Positions 30,541 to 39,700 are shown, counted from the stretch's first letter. The stretch: DNA of 51,114 bases from JAHCIE01 sp034431435 (GCA_034431435.1 DAOUDG010000023.1:1-51114); one strand, 5' to 3'. The notes: generated from the letters alone by a model not told the origin. Program-made: numbers and translations.

Positions 30541-31527
30541 CTACAGCTCGGCGCCGACCTTCTTGGTGAAGGAGCGGCGGGAGGTGATGATCGGCTCGCC
30601 CGTAGCGGGGTCGGGCGCGAGTGGCGTCCCGTACTTCTCGCGTAGCACTTGCGAGGCGGGCTTGGCCTTGGCGACCACTTCAGGGGCGTAGGGATCCCAG
30701 TCCAGGACGGGCGCTGACTGGCGGGCCGCCTGGGCGGCTTCCTCCAGGGCGCGCTTGCCCTCGAAGCCGAGGGCGTCGATGATGGGGTTGCGCACGTCCT
30801 TGACGAAGATGCGCGCGCTGTTGATGCCCAGGCGCAGAATGGCCTCGGCGACATCACTCCAGCCGGGGATGATGTCGGTGGCCGGCATTTGGAACTCCTT
30901 GAAGACGAGGAGAATGTCATCCATCGTGCGCTCAGGGTAATACTTGAGGTACAACTGCACGCCGCGTAGGAAGAAGGCGTGGTGGGCGACTTCGTCGACG
31001 CCGATGTAGTGGGCGGTCTTGACCAGGGCCGGGTCGCCCTCGGTCTCGGCGAGCTTCATGGCGTTCTTGTAGTTGATGTACGTCATGCGCTCCTGAATCA
31101 TCTGGTAGATGATCATCTGGGAGGGCGTCTCGAAGTTCCGCTCTAGCTCGACCTCCATAAGCATTTCCTGGTAGTCGCGCATCTGCTTTTGGGTGCGCTT
31201 GCCGGCCGACAGCAGCCAGGTTTCCCAGCCTAGCGAGTGCTTGCTTTCCTCATAGCCCCACACCGCCTGCATCCAGGTGCGGCCGCGACTGCGGCGCACC
31301 AGTTCCAGGACACGCATGATGTAGTCGGGCAGGTAGAACTCCACCGCGAAGAAGCCCTCAATGACTTTGGTGAGGTCTTCGCTGACGGTGGGATTGGCCA
31401 GCTTCCAGGGGATGTCGGCGTGCAGCTTCCAGCGTCGCGTCTCTTCCGCCTTGCGGAAGTAGGCGGTGTAGTTCTCAAACATCGCGTCTTCAATGGCTTT
31501 GTCGCGGGCCTCGCGGCTCAGCAGCAT
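30541..31527 (-). CDS. Acyl-ACP desaturase-like di-iron protein
   Basis: This 328-residue soluble ferritin-like helical protein of the plant-type stearoyl-ACP desaturase family (FA_desaturase_2) has the two carboxylate/His motifs: WGYEESKHSLGW (EExxH) and IGVDEVAHHAFFL (DExxH). The upstream helix Glu is in FFAVEFYLPDY. It would introduce a double bond into ACP-bound fatty acids with O2, needing a ferredoxin-type donor; none is nearby. ATG 31527 follows AAGGAG by 9 bases. The longer frame to 31611 has no ribosome binding site. The C-terminus is long and basic. Confidence 0.85.
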   Translation of the reverse strand: MLLSREARDKAIEDAMFENYTAYFRKAEETRRWKLHADIPWKLANPTVSEDLTKVIEGFFAVEFYLPDYIMRVLELVRRSRGRTWMQAVWGYEESKHSLGWETWLLSAGKRTQKQMRDYQEMLMEVELERNFETPSQMIIYQMIQERMTYINYKNAMKLAETEGDPALVKTAHYIGVDEVAHHAFFLRGVQLYLKYYPERTMDDILLVFKEFQMPATDIIPGWSDVAEAILRLGINSARIFVKDVRNPIIDALGFEGKRALEEAAQAARQSAPVLDWDPYAPEVVAKAKPASQVLREKYGTPLAPDPATGEPIITSRRSFTKKVGAEL

Positions 31528-31718
31528 GCGTAGCTTCTCCTTAGGTTCAGCGTTCAACAGGCGACGATGTACAGTAACGACGTTGGGATATACAACACCG
31601 GGGCGAGTCAAAAGTTGCGCCGATGCACACTAAAGATACGTCTGCGCCATAAATTGCCTTCGGCAACATATGGACTGAGATCGACCATCAGGCTGACAAC
31701 GCTGCAAAGGAGGCATGC

Positions 31719-32744
31719 ATGCGGAGATGGTCCGCTGAACAGGCCAACACGTGGTACGCGCGACAGCCCTGGCTGGTAGGGTGCAACTATATCCCCAGCA
31801 CAGCCATCAATCAGCTAGAGATGTGGCAGGCCGACACCTTCGACCCTGACGCCATCGACCGCGAGTTGGGTTGGGCTGCAGGCCTCGGGTTCAATACGCT
31901 GCGCGTTTATCTGCATGACTTGGCCTGGGTCGATGATGCGGCTGGGTTCAAGGCGCGCATCGCCCGCTACCTGGACATCGCCGCCAGCCACGAGTTGCGC
32001 ACCATGTTTGTCTTCTTCGATGACTGTTGGAATAGTGACCCGTTTACGGGCCTCCAGCCGCAGTCCAGACCGGGTGTTCACAATTCGGGCTGGTGGCAGT
32101 CGCCCGGCGCCAGGGTCGTCCTCGACCCGGCCCAGTGGCCGCGACTGGAGGCCTACGTGGTCGATGTCGTGGCCCACTTCGCTAACGATGCGCGCATCCT
32201 GATGTGGGATGTGTACAACGAGCCGGGCAATCAGCAGCTGGGCGCAAAGTCGCTACCGCTGCTACGGCAGGCATTCGCCTGGGCACGAGCGGCGCGGCCC
32301 GGTCAGCCATTGACGGCGGGCGTGTGGCATGACCATCCCGAATTGAACGCCGCGCAGCTGGCCGCATCGGACATTATTACGTTCCACAACTACAACGACG
32401 CGACTTCCCTGAGGCGGCAGATAGTCGACCTGCGCGCCTACGACCGACCGTTGATCTGCACTGAGTACATGGCTCGCCCGCGCGGCAGCGAGTTCGCCAC
32501 CCATCTGCCCATCTTCAAGGCTGAGGGCGTGGGTTGCCTCAACTGGGGCCTGGTCAGTGGGAAGACGCAGACGCGATATCCGTGGGGGTGGTCGGATGCC
32601 GAAGCGGAGCCGGAGATGTGGTTCCACGATATCTTTCATGCGGACGGACGCCCCTACCGCCGCGATGAGGTCGCCACAATTCGCCATATCGTCCGCGGCG
32701 ACTCGCCAGGCATCGGAACCGCGACGACCGAGACCGTCGCCTAG
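31719..32744 (+). CDS. Cytoplasmic glycoside hydrolase, clan A TIM barrel
   Basis: This 341-residue protein has no signal peptide. It looks like a GH5- or GH2-type (beta/alpha)8 barrel: NYIPSTAINQLEMWQ at the start, LGFNTLRVYLHDLAW, the acid/base Glu in ILMWDVYNEPGNQ (NEP motif) and the nucleophile Glu in PLICTEYMARPRGSEF. Homologues are often labelled xylanase or cellulase, but intracellular location suggests action on short oligosaccharides. An exceptionally good ribosome binding site (AAAGGAGG) precedes the ATG by 5 bases. A strong hairpin follows. Confidence 0.85.
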   Translation: MRRWSAEQANTWYARQPWLVGCNYIPSTAINQLEMWQADTFDPDAIDRELGWAAGLGFNTLRVYLHDLAWVDDAAGFKARIARYLDIAASHELRTMFVFFDDCWNSDPFTGLQPQSRPGVHNSGWWQSPGARVVLDPAQWPRLEAYVVDVVAHFANDARILMWDVYNEPGNQQLGAKSLPLLRQAFAWARAARPGQPLTAGVWHDHPELNAAQLAASDIITFHNYNDATSLRRQIVDLRAYDRPLICTEYMARPRGSEFATHLPIFKAEGVGCLNWGLVSGKTQTRYPWGWSDAEAEPEMWFHDIFHADGRPYRRDEVATIRHIVRGDSPGIGTATTETVA

Positions 32745-32763
32745 CCTGGGCGCGCCACGCACC

Positions 32764-32799
32764 GACGCCGCCGTGGGCTACGTAGCCCATGGCGGCGTC
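32764..32799. terminator. Intrinsic terminator between convergent genes
   Basis: A 16-bp stem (32764-32779 with 32784-32799, one G-U) has a 4-base loop, between the glycoside hydrolase and the PpiC lipoprotein genes. Confidence 0.7.
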
Positions 32800-32821
32800 G
32801 TTCTCGCCAGACCTCGTGACG

Positions 32822-33838
32822 TTATTCCTTGACGAGCAGTTGCTCGATCTTGGCCGCCTTCTTCTGGTCATCCAGCCACGTGCTCAGTTTCTCTTCGCGA
32901 GCCTGTTGCATCTGCTCGTCGGGTAGCGGGCGGTTGGGGTCCTTCTCAAGTACCTCGATGACGTGATAGCCGAACTGGCTCTTGACTGGCGCGCTGAGGG
33001 TCTTCAGCGCCAGGGCGAACGCCGCGTCCTCGAAGCTCGCGACCGTCTGGCCCCTGGCGATCCAGCCGAGATCGCCGCCGTTGGTCTTGCCGCCGGGGTC
33101 CTGGGAAAGCTCCTTGGCGACCGCGCCGAAGTCTTCGCCAGCCTTGATGCGGTCGATGACTTTCTTGGCCTCGTCCTCGGTTTGCACCAGGATGTGGCGC
33201 GCGTGAACCTGCTCGCCCGTCGCCTTCATGTCTTTGGTCAGCGCGTCGGCCAGCTTCGCCGCCAGCAGACGGTCGCGGATGAGTGTCAGCAGGTCATCGC
33301 GCGTCATGCCCTGGGTGGCCAGCGCGGCCTGCAACTTGTCCTCACCGCCTTGCTGCACGACGATGCGATCCATTTCCGCCTTGACATCGCCGTCAGTGAC
33401 GGTGATGTTCTGGGCCTTGGCCCCCTGCCGTACCAACTCCTGGGCAATCAAGGTATCCAGAATCTCATCGTAGATCTGCGAGAGCTGAACCTTGCCGGCG
33501 GCGGAGTTCGGATCGAGACCTTCCGCGACGAAGGAGTCGCGGACCTGGGTGGCGGTGCGTTCGTACTCGCTGAGCTTGATCGCCACACCATTGACAGTCG
33601 CGACGGCCGTGCCATCGCCCTTTACCTTGAAGGTGACAGGGGCGAGAGTAGGCTTCGGCGGAACGGGCAACTGCACGCCGGAGGCGGTGGTAGGAGCCGC
33701 CGCGGCGGGGGCTGTGGTGGCCGCCGCCGCGACAGCCGTGGGCGCGGCGGTGGCGGCAGGGGCGGGGGTCTGGGCCGTCTGGCAGCCGGCCAGGACGACA
33801 AGACCAAGCAAAGCGAACAATGGAATCCAGTATTTCAC
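32822..33838 (-). CDS. PrsA/PpiC-type peptidyl-prolyl isomerase lipoprotein
   Basis: This 338-residue extracytoplasmic foldase has a lipobox (VVLAGC, Cys ~19), a long Ala/Thr/Pro linker (~20-65), a SurA-N-like chaperone part (VATVNGVAIKLSEYERT...) and a parvulin domain (~205-300). The parvulin domain includes VHARHILVQTEDEA, AGEDFGAVAKELSQDPG, GGDLGWIARGQTV and FGYHVIEVLEK. I prefer GTG 33838, giving MKYWIPLFALLGLVVLAGC with GGGGAGG 6 bases upstream; the TTG at 33853 lies inside that ribosome binding site. It likely helps fold the many exported proteins of this organism. Confidence 0.88.
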   Translation of the reverse strand: MKYWIPLFALLGLVVLAGCQTAQTPAPAATAAPTAVAAAATTAPAAAAPTTASGVQLPVPPKPTLAPVTFKVKGDGTAVATVNGVAIKLSEYERTATQVRDSFVAEGLDPNSAAGKVQLSQIYDEILDTLIAQELVRQGAKAQNITVTDGDVKAEMDRIVVQQGGEDKLQAALATQGMTRDDLLTLIRDRLLAAKLADALTKDMKATGEQVHARHILVQTEDEAKKVIDRIKAGEDFGAVAKELSQDPGGKTNGGDLGWIARGQTVASFEDAAFALALKTLSAPVKSQFGYHVIEVLEKDPNRPLPDEQMQQAREEKLSTWLDDQKKAAKIEQLLVKE

Positions 33839-34012
33839 GTCTTTCCTCCCCAAAGAAACGCGGGCCTGCCGCAGCCGGCACGCCCGGTCAACGTCTACTA
33901 CCGCGCCAATTCTAGGTCACGTTGGGTGAAACGCCAAATCCGCACCGCGCCGGGCTTGACATACAATGAGGGGCGTGGTACACCCCCGCTATCTGTCAAC
34001 CTGGGAGCCTGT

Positions 34013-35392
34013 ATGCCACCCCGCCCTACGGCCCGCTTGACGTGGGCCAGCCGCCACGATGCGCCGCCGGTCATGCCGCCCCCGCGCCTGGAAACTGTGG
34101 AGATTCTCCACGGCGGTGAGACGCCTGGGCGGAATCGCCTCATTCGCGGCGACAATCTGGCGGCGATGGGCGCGCTGCTGAGGGACGGCCTGGGTGGCCA
34201 GGTTGATCTGGTGTACTTCGATCCACCCTTCGTCAGCCGCGCCGAGTACGCTCAGCCCGTGGTCCTGCCGGATGGGCGAGCGATCCGACGCCCCGTGTTC
34301 AGTGACACGTGGGCCAGTCTCGATGCCTGGCTGGACATGCTTTACCCGCGCCTGCGCCTGGTGCACGCCCTGCTGGCCGACCACGGCAGCCTGTACGTCC
34401 ACCTGGATTGGCGGGCCGTGCACTATGCCCGTGTCCTGCTGGATGAGGTCTTTGGCGCCGACGCCTTCCGCAATGAGATTGTCTGGAAGCGCGCCGCGCT
34501 GTTGGGGCGCAAGGCGGCCAGCGGCCAGTATGGGCGGGTGACCGATAGCCTGCTGTTCTACACCAGGAGCGATCGCTTCACGTTCAACCACCTGACCGTC
34601 GAGCGGCCCGTGCCGCGCAGCGAGGCGCGCTGGGACGAAGCGCGCGGCCGCTGGTTCCGCACCGCCCCGCCAGGGGACTATACGCCGGCCAGCCTGGCCG
34701 CGCTCGAGAACGAGGGCCGCATCCATCGCACGCGGTCGGGGCGCCGGCGGGTCAAGTATTTCCTCGACGAGACGCCCGACGGTCGGCTGGTGGACCACGC
34801 GCGGCTGGACAATCTGTGGCTCGATATCCCCGATATGATGCATCTGCCCGTCGCCGAGCGCACGGGCTACCCGACTCAGAAGCCGCTGGCCCTGCTTCAG
34901 CGTATCGTGGCGGTCTCGTCCAACCCTGGCGATCTCGTTCTCGATCCCTTCGCCGGGGCAGGCACGACGCTCCTGGCGGCGGCCGGCCTGGGGCGGCGCT
35001 GGCTGGGCGTGGAGGCGTCCCATGCCGGCGTCGCCGTCACGCGCGCCCGCCTGCTGGGGGCCGAGGCGCGCTCGTTCACCGTTGCCCGCGTCGGTGGGGC
35101 GGGCGAGGCCGCCGCCGCCGACGCCGATGACCCTGGGTTCCGCCTGTCGGAGCAGGGCATCGACCTGGTGGCTGGTGGCGAGGAGGTGGAGTATTGGGCG
35201 GTGGACTGGGCCTATGACGGCGAGTTCCGCTCGGCGTGGCAGGGTTGGCGTGGCTATGGGGCGAAAGGCCGCCCGCTGCCCACGCACGCTTCCGCGCCCG
35301 CGGAGGGCATCGCCGGGCCGGTCATCGTGCGCTGGGAGCGGCTCGACGGGCAGCAAGGCATGCTCGAAGTAACAGCCGTGCCCCCCCCATGA
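34013..35392 (+). CDS. Type III-like DNA methyltransferase (beta order)
   Basis: This 459-residue amino-methyltransferase has the catalytic motif IV DPPF (Asp70, VDLVYFDPPF) before the SAM-binding motif LVLDPFAGAGTTLLAA, the beta-class order seen in Mod subunits and N4/N6 methylases. Further landmarks are RNEIVWKRA, DSLLFYTRSD and GYPTQKPLALLQRIV. No restriction subunit or helicase gene is adjacent, so it is an orphan here. A ~90-residue C-terminal tail has no recognised domain. The start at 34013 (GGGA 8 bases upstream) is chosen; the frame remains open upstream only as antisense to the PpiC gene. Confidence 0.88.
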   Translation: MPPRPTARLTWASRHDAPPVMPPPRLETVEILHGGETPGRNRLIRGDNLAAMGALLRDGLGGQVDLVYFDPPFVSRAEYAQPVVLPDGRAIRRPVFSDTWASLDAWLDMLYPRLRLVHALLADHGSLYVHLDWRAVHYARVLLDEVFGADAFRNEIVWKRAALLGRKAASGQYGRVTDSLLFYTRSDRFTFNHLTVERPVPRSEARWDEARGRWFRTAPPGDYTPASLAALENEGRIHRTRSGRRRVKYFLDETPDGRLVDHARLDNLWLDIPDMMHLPVAERTGYPTQKPLALLQRIVAVSSNPGDLVLDPFAGAGTTLLAAAGLGRRWLGVEASHAGVAVTRARLLGAEARSFTVARVGGAGEAAAADADDPGFRLSEQGIDLVAGGEEVEYWAVDWAYDGEFRSAWQGWRGYGAKGRPLPTHASAPAEGIAGPVIVRWERLDGQQGMLEVTAVPPP

Positions 35393-35415
35393 CCTGCGAT
35401 GGTCATCCCCTCGCG

Positions 35416-36396
35416 CTACCTGGTCAATCCCGCCGTTCCGTCGCCGCTGTCCAGCCACATCCTCTCATCGGGCGTCAACGCCAGGTCCAGCGCGGCGGCG
35501 TTGACGGCGAACTCGTCGCCGGTGTTGGCCCCCACCAGGGCGAACACGTTCAGCGGCTGGGTCAGCACGTAGGCCAGGGCCAATTGCGGCAGGCTGATGC
35601 CCTTCGCCTCGGCCATCGCGATGGCTCGCTCCAGCCGCTGCAAGTTCTCCTCGGTGGCGTAGGAGGTCACGGCCAGGCGATCCAGATAGCTGTCGAAGCT
35701 GTCCAGGTTGTCGCGGCGCACCCGGCCCGACAGGAAGCCGCCGGCCAGGCTCGACCACGTCAGCAGCGGCATCCCACTGGCGGCATACCATGCTCGCGCC
35801 TCGGCGCCGCGCGGCCCGCCGATGCTCACGCAGTTGGGCCACGGCTCCCTGGCCTGCTCGACGAGGCTCAACTGGGGGCTGCTGGCGGCGAAGCCAACCA
35901 GTCCGTGGTCGGCGGCGTACTGATTGGCCGCCTGGATGCGGTCGTGGGTCCAGTTCGACGCTCCGAAGGCGCGAATCTTGCCCGCCTGCCGATGCTCGTT
36001 CAGCGTCTCGATGATTGGCCCGACCGGCACAGCCGGGTCGTCGCGATGCAGGAGATACAGGTCGATCGCGTCGAACTGGAAGCGCGCCAGCGAGTCGTGT
36101 AGATCGGCGGTGATATCGAAGGGCGTGACACGCCGGCGATCCTGGTTGTGGTGCGCGCCCTTGGCGACGATGACCACCTGGTCGCGCACGCCTCGTTCGC
36201 GCACCCAGCGTCCCACGGTGCGCTCGTTGTCGCCCTGGCCGTAGACGTGGGCCGTGTCGAAGGTTGTGCCGCCCTGGGCCAGCACGGCGTCGAGCAGCGC
36301 GAAGCTGCCCTCGACGTCCTTCGACGTGACCATGACCGTGCCCTGAATCAGCCTCGCCACCGGCTTGTCGAGACCGGGGATAGCGCCGTAGCGCAT
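35416..36396 (-). CDS. Aldo/keto reductase
   Basis: This 326-residue NAD(P)H-dependent reductase shows TFDTAHVYGQGDNE (Asp/Tyr), VVIVAKGAHH (Lys), DLYLLHRDDP (His), IRAFGASNWTHDRI and FALVGANTGDE. It is only distantly similar to the other aldo/keto reductase in the window (5670-6677). The gene starts 6 bases after the stop of the sugar isomerase-like gene, so the two form an operon, probably for a sugar or polyol; the substrate is unknown. It is convergent with the DNA methyltransferase (24-base gap). Confidence 0.88.
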   Translation of the reverse strand: MRYGAIPGLDKPVARLIQGTVMVTSKDVEGSFALLDAVLAQGGTTFDTAHVYGQGDNERTVGRWVRERGVRDQVVIVAKGAHHNQDRRRVTPFDITADLHDSLARFQFDAIDLYLLHRDDPAVPVGPIIETLNEHRQAGKIRAFGASNWTHDRIQAANQYAADHGLVGFAASSPQLSLVEQAREPWPNCVSIGGPRGAEARAWYAASGMPLLTWSSLAGGFLSGRVRRDNLDSFDSYLDRLAVTSYATEENLQRLERAIAMAEAKGISLPQLALAYVLTQPLNVFALVGANTGDEFAVNAAALDLALTPDERMWLDSGDGTAGLTR

Positions 36397-36402
36397 GGCC
36401 GC

Positions 36403-37161
36403 CTACTTGCGTCCGTGGGCCAGCCCGTGGCCCACCATGTAGGTGTAGCTGTCACCCACCGCCTGGAGCATGTCGGTAGCGCACTGGTCCAGCTCGACGA
36501 TGAGCCACTCAGCATGAGGGACTGTCGCCGCAACCACGGCTGGAATGTCCATCTTGCCCGCGCCGACGGCCACATGCGGCTCGCCCAGCGCCGTGGGGCC
36601 GTCCTTGATATGGACAAGGGGGACGCGGGGGCCAAGCTCCTTGAGCACGGGGATGGGATCGACGCCTGCCGTTTGCGCCCAGTAGGTGTCGATCTCGAAG
36701 AAGATGGTCGGGTTGAGGCGCGGGCGTAGCAGGTCGAAGGCCAGCTTGCCTTCCACCTGCCCGAACTCCCACCAGTGGGTGTGGATGCCCAGGCTCAGAC
36801 CGTGGGCAGCGGCGACGGCGGCGGCCTCATTGAACATGTCGGCGGCGATGGCGATGCCGTCCTCGCTGCTGTACAGGTTGCGGTCGATGCCGCCGTTGAC
36901 GAGGCGCGTAGCGCCCACGCCCAGCGCGGCGTCGATAAACTCGTTCTGTCGCTCGCCGATGGGCAGCGGCGAGTGGGCGGCGGCCACCTGGAGGCCGAGG
37001 CCCTGGAAGAGGCGCGCGGCGGCCTGAGGCGTGGTGCCGGGGAAGCCCGCCGTCTCCACCCCGGCATAGCCCATATCGGCGATCTGGCGAACCACACCGT
37101 CAAAGTCGCGGGCCAGCGCCTCGCGCACCGAGTACAATTGAACAGCCAGGGGAGCAGTCAT
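36403..37161 (-). CDS. Sugar phosphate isomerase/epimerase-like protein (AP2Ec TIM barrel)
   Basis: This 252-residue protein of the xylose isomerase-like TIM barrel family has VQLYSVREALARDFDGVVRQIADMGYAGVE at the start, HSPLPIGE, GIHTHWWEFG, FFEIDTYWAQTAG (metal-binding Glu/Asp), VHIKDG and WLIVELDQC. Such proteins isomerise or epimerise sugars or cyclitols in catabolic operons. ATG 37161 has AAAGGA 10 bases upstream; the track to 37179 adds six residues without support. It is followed by an aldo/keto reductase in the same operon and is divergent from a UroD-family gene. Confidence 0.88.
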   Translation of the reverse strand: MTAPLAVQLYSVREALARDFDGVVRQIADMGYAGVETAGFPGTTPQAAARLFQGLGLQVAAAHSPLPIGERQNEFIDAALGVGATRLVNGGIDRNLYSSEDGIAIAADMFNEAAAVAAAHGLSLGIHTHWWEFGQVEGKLAFDLLRPRLNPTIFFEIDTYWAQTAGVDPIPVLKELGPRVPLVHIKDGPTALGEPHVAVGAGKMDIPAVVAATVPHAEWLIVELDQCATDMLQAVGDSYTYMVGHGLAHGRK

Positions 37162-37368
37162 GGGGCAAGTCCTTTCCATTCGCAGATCTGATAGGGGCAG
37201 GCTCGCCTGCCCTTTGGGTGGCTTCTATGCCAGCCGTGCGCCATCGAGGCCAGGATAGCACACCTTGCCGCGCGCACCAACTCGGCCGCCACACTTGACA
37301 CTCGTCACGGTGCGGTTATCATGTGCTGCGGAACCAACAGCGGAAAGACAGAGCAGGAGGACGCCCCG

Positions 37369-38370
37369 ATGCGCGAGATGCACAAGAAGGAACGTGTCGA
37401 CGCTGCCGTGCGTGGCGAGGGGGTGGATCGCCCCCCCGTCGCCCTGTGGCGACATTTCTACGACAGCGAGGAGACGGCGGTTGGCCTGGCCGAGGCGATG
37501 GTACGCTGGCAGACGGAGTACGATTGGGACTGGCTGAAGATCAACCCGCGCGCTTCGTACCACGTCGAGGGCTGGGGGGTGACGCTGCGCTTCAGCGGCC
37601 AGCCGCTGGACAGGCCGGTCGTCCTCAGCTACCCGCTGCAGAGCGCCGCCGATCTGGGTCGCCTGCAACCCCTCCCTCTCGACGGTGGTCCGCTGGCCGA
37701 ACAACTCCAGGCCATCAGCCTGATCCGCGACGGTATCGGGCCATCGGTCTATGCCATCGAGACGGTGTTCAGCCCGCTGTCCATCCTGGGCGACATGATC
37801 GACGGCCACGACGCCCTGCGCGCCCTGCTGGTCAGCAGCCCACAGGCCGTCCACGACGCGCTCGCCGTCATCACCGAGACATTCCGGGGCTTCTCCCGCG
37901 CCTGTATGGCGGCCGGGGCGGATGGCCTATTCTTCGCCACTACCCATTGGGCCAGCTTCGACCTGCTCACCGCTGACCAATACGCCGAGTTTGGTCGCCC
38001 CTACGACTTGCAGGTCCTGGAAGCTGTGCAGGCTGCGCCCTTCAACGTGCTGCACGTCTGCAAGAACCACAACATGCTGGAGTCCCTGGTCGACTACCCG
38101 GTGCATGCCATCAATTGGGCGGTCGGCTCACCCGGCAATGCGACCCTTGCTGCCGCCCGCGCCTATACGAGCAAGTGTCTGGTGGGCGGCCTGCGCAACG
38201 AGACGCTGCGCGAGGGCCGGCCGGAGGATGTGGCCGCCGAGGCTGCCGCCGCCTACAGCGTCACCCACGGCCGGGCCTGGATGTTCGGCCCGGCCTGCTC
38301 GGTTCCCGTGGCCGCGCCCGACGCCAACGTCCGCGCCGCACGCGCCGCTGTGGAGAGGATGCCCGCTTAG
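37369..38370 (+). CDS. Uroporphyrinogen decarboxylase-family protein
   Basis: This 333-residue HemE-like TIM barrel has MHKKERVDAAVRGEGVDRPPVALWRHF (the substrate-loop region), DWDWLKINPRASYHVEGWG, LFFATTHWASFDLLTADQYAEFGRPYDLQVLEAV and VGGLRNETLREG. No other haem genes are nearby. Many such stand-alone homologues are cobalamin-dependent methyltransferases or have no known function, so haem synthesis should not be assumed. ATG 37369 follows AGGAGG by 9 bases; an upstream in-frame start at 37321 is less likely. Its last 4 bases overlap the convergent gene that ends at 38367. Confidence 0.85.
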   Translation: MREMHKKERVDAAVRGEGVDRPPVALWRHFYDSEETAVGLAEAMVRWQTEYDWDWLKINPRASYHVEGWGVTLRFSGQPLDRPVVLSYPLQSAADLGRLQPLPLDGGPLAEQLQAISLIRDGIGPSVYAIETVFSPLSILGDMIDGHDALRALLVSSPQAVHDALAVITETFRGFSRACMAAGADGLFFATTHWASFDLLTADQYAEFGRPYDLQVLEAVQAAPFNVLHVCKNHNMLESLVDYPVHAINWAVGSPGNATLAAARAYTSKCLVGGLRNETLREGRPEDVAAEAAAAYSVTHGRAWMFGPACSVPVAAPDANVRAARAAVERMPA

Positions 38371-39272
38371 CCCCACCACCACGACCGGGGCCGCCCCCGT
38401 AGCCGCAGCCAGATGCCGAGCATGACGAACGCCACTCCTCCCACGACCGCGTAGAGCAATGGCTCGCGGAAGAGCGGCGGCAGGGGAATATCGCGCCCAG
38501 CCACCCGTAGTGGCTCTGGTGGCGGCATGGCGGCCCCATCCGCGCGAAAGTTGACGTCGACGTAGGCCGCGATGCGTTCCAGGGTGCCGGGACTGGCGTT
38601 GGCCGGCGTGACGGCTGCCAGAGCCAGACCATCTTCCGGGAACACATTCTCGCGGCGGTCGGCCGTGAACAGCGCCGTGGTCAGGCGCAGGCTGGTGGGT
38701 GGCGTTGCGCCCAGGGCCGCCCAGCGCACCCGCATCTCTACGGCCTTACGCTGGTGCGACAGGATGGCGATATCGTCAGCGGCGGCGACGTCCGCCAGGT
38801 TCGGGTCGAGTACCGCGGGCGACAGGCGGCCGGTGGCGAAGGATGTGCGAATCAGCCGCTCCCAGTTGGCGGGGCCGGCCGCCAGCCGCGACCGGGTCAG
38901 GCCGGCGAACACCGACTGGCCGCTATCCTGGCGGTGGTCGGTGTCCACGGCGATCTGCACCAGAGGCGCGCCCTCACCTCGCGCCGCCTTGATGTCGGCG
39001 AGGCGCACCAGGAAGTACACATAGGTTTCGTCGGCTGTGACGCGGAACTCTTGCAGCGGCGCGGCCGCGTCCGTGGCCTGCCAGATCCATTCCCCGCTCA
39101 CGGGGTCGTAGCCACCGCCGGGGAGCGGCGCGCCGGTCCAGTCGGCCGGGTCGCCGTCGACGGCGACGCCATGCGCTGCGACCAGGGCCGCCGACGCCAG
39201 CGCGGCGCTGAGCACGATCATCCACGCGACGAAACGCCGCAGCACACCCTCGCCCCTCAAGCCTGTCATCAT
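38367..39272 (-). CDS. Exported protein with C-terminal membrane anchor, CBM9/DOMON-like domain
   Basis: This 301-residue protein has an N-terminal signal peptide (~10-32, LSAALASAALVAAHG) and a beta-rich domain that begins VAVDGDPADWTGAP and continues with YVYFLVRLADIKAA and VQIAVDTDHRQDSG. This is the pattern of family 9 carbohydrate-binding-like domains. A transmembrane helix (~272-292) lies near the C-terminus with a basic tail. The domain therefore projects from the membrane. The function is unknown. The start may be 39272 or a GTG at 39245 with a better ribosome binding site. It overlaps the UroD-family gene at the 3' ends. Confidence 0.7.
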   Translation of the reverse strand: MMTGLRGEGVLRRFVAWMIVLSAALASAALVAAHGVAVDGDPADWTGAPLPGGGYDPVSGEWIWQATDAAAPLQEFRVTADETYVYFLVRLADIKAARGEGAPLVQIAVDTDHRQDSGQSVFAGLTRSRLAAGPANWERLIRTSFATGRLSPAVLDPNLADVAAADDIAILSHQRKAVEMRVRWAALGATPPTSLRLTTALFTADRRENVFPEDGLALAAVTPANASPGTLERIAAYVDVNFRADGAAMPPPEPLRVAGRDIPLPPLFREPLLYAVVGGVAFVMLGIWLRLRGRPRSWWWG

Positions 39273-39316
39273 AGCGCTATGTTACTCGCCTACGCATTCC
39301 ATGTCGGTAGCCCCTC

Positions 39317-39700
39317 TCACTCGAAGACGGCCTCCTGGATGGACGTGACGTAGGGGAGGGCCGTCAGCTGACTGAGGACCTGCCTGTGATTGGGCTGGTG
39401 GGTCTCGCCGATGACGAGAATCTGGTCCTTCGTGCAGCCAACACGACCCGGCGAGCTGGGCATGAGGCGCGCCGTGGGGTCGATGCTCTTGACCTCGGCC
39501 TGCGCCTCTGGCGTGTTGGGAATACAGTATTCATAGGCCAGCGAACGCTTGCCGCTCGGCGGGCCAACCAGCCCGTCGGCGTCCAGCTTCGCCATGTCGA
39601 ACTTTATCTTGGCCGACTGCCCGGTCGAGGGGACGCGGCAGCCCGCGGCGGCGAGGGCCAGGAGCACGAGGCCGAGGGTCAGCAGCATCAGCCGAGGCAC
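39317..39700 (-). CDS. Small lipoprotein, unknown
   Basis: This 127-residue protein has a lipobox (LALAAAGC, Cys ~21) and a short mature domain containing LAYEYCIPNTPEAQAEVKSIDP and GCTKDQILVIGETHQPN. The cysteine pair in YCIP and VGCT may form a disulfide. The start is GTG 39700 with GGAGG 5 bases upstream. It is downstream of the SEC-C gene (22-base gap) in the same direction. I recognise no family. Confidence 0.72.
   Translation of the reverse strand: MPRLMLLTLGLVLLALAAAGCRVPSTGQSAKIKFDMAKLDADGLVGPPSGKRSLAYEYCIPNTPEAQAEVKSIDPTARLMPSSPGRVGCTKDQILVIGETHQPNHRQVLSQLTALPYVTSIQEAVFE

Noticed and set aside
32963..34012. Long N-terminal extension of the DNA methyltransferase frame
   Set aside because: This part is antisense to the PpiC lipoprotein; the methylase start at 34013 has a ribosome binding site and family-like N-terminus.
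33989..35458. 489-codon reverse ORF opposite the DNA methyltransferase
   Set aside because: Antisense shadow with Arg/Gln/His-rich composition and no motif.
37369..38370. Haem biosynthesis hemE
   Set aside because: The UroD fold is clear, but no haem genes are nearby and the sequence looks like the divergent stand-alone group.
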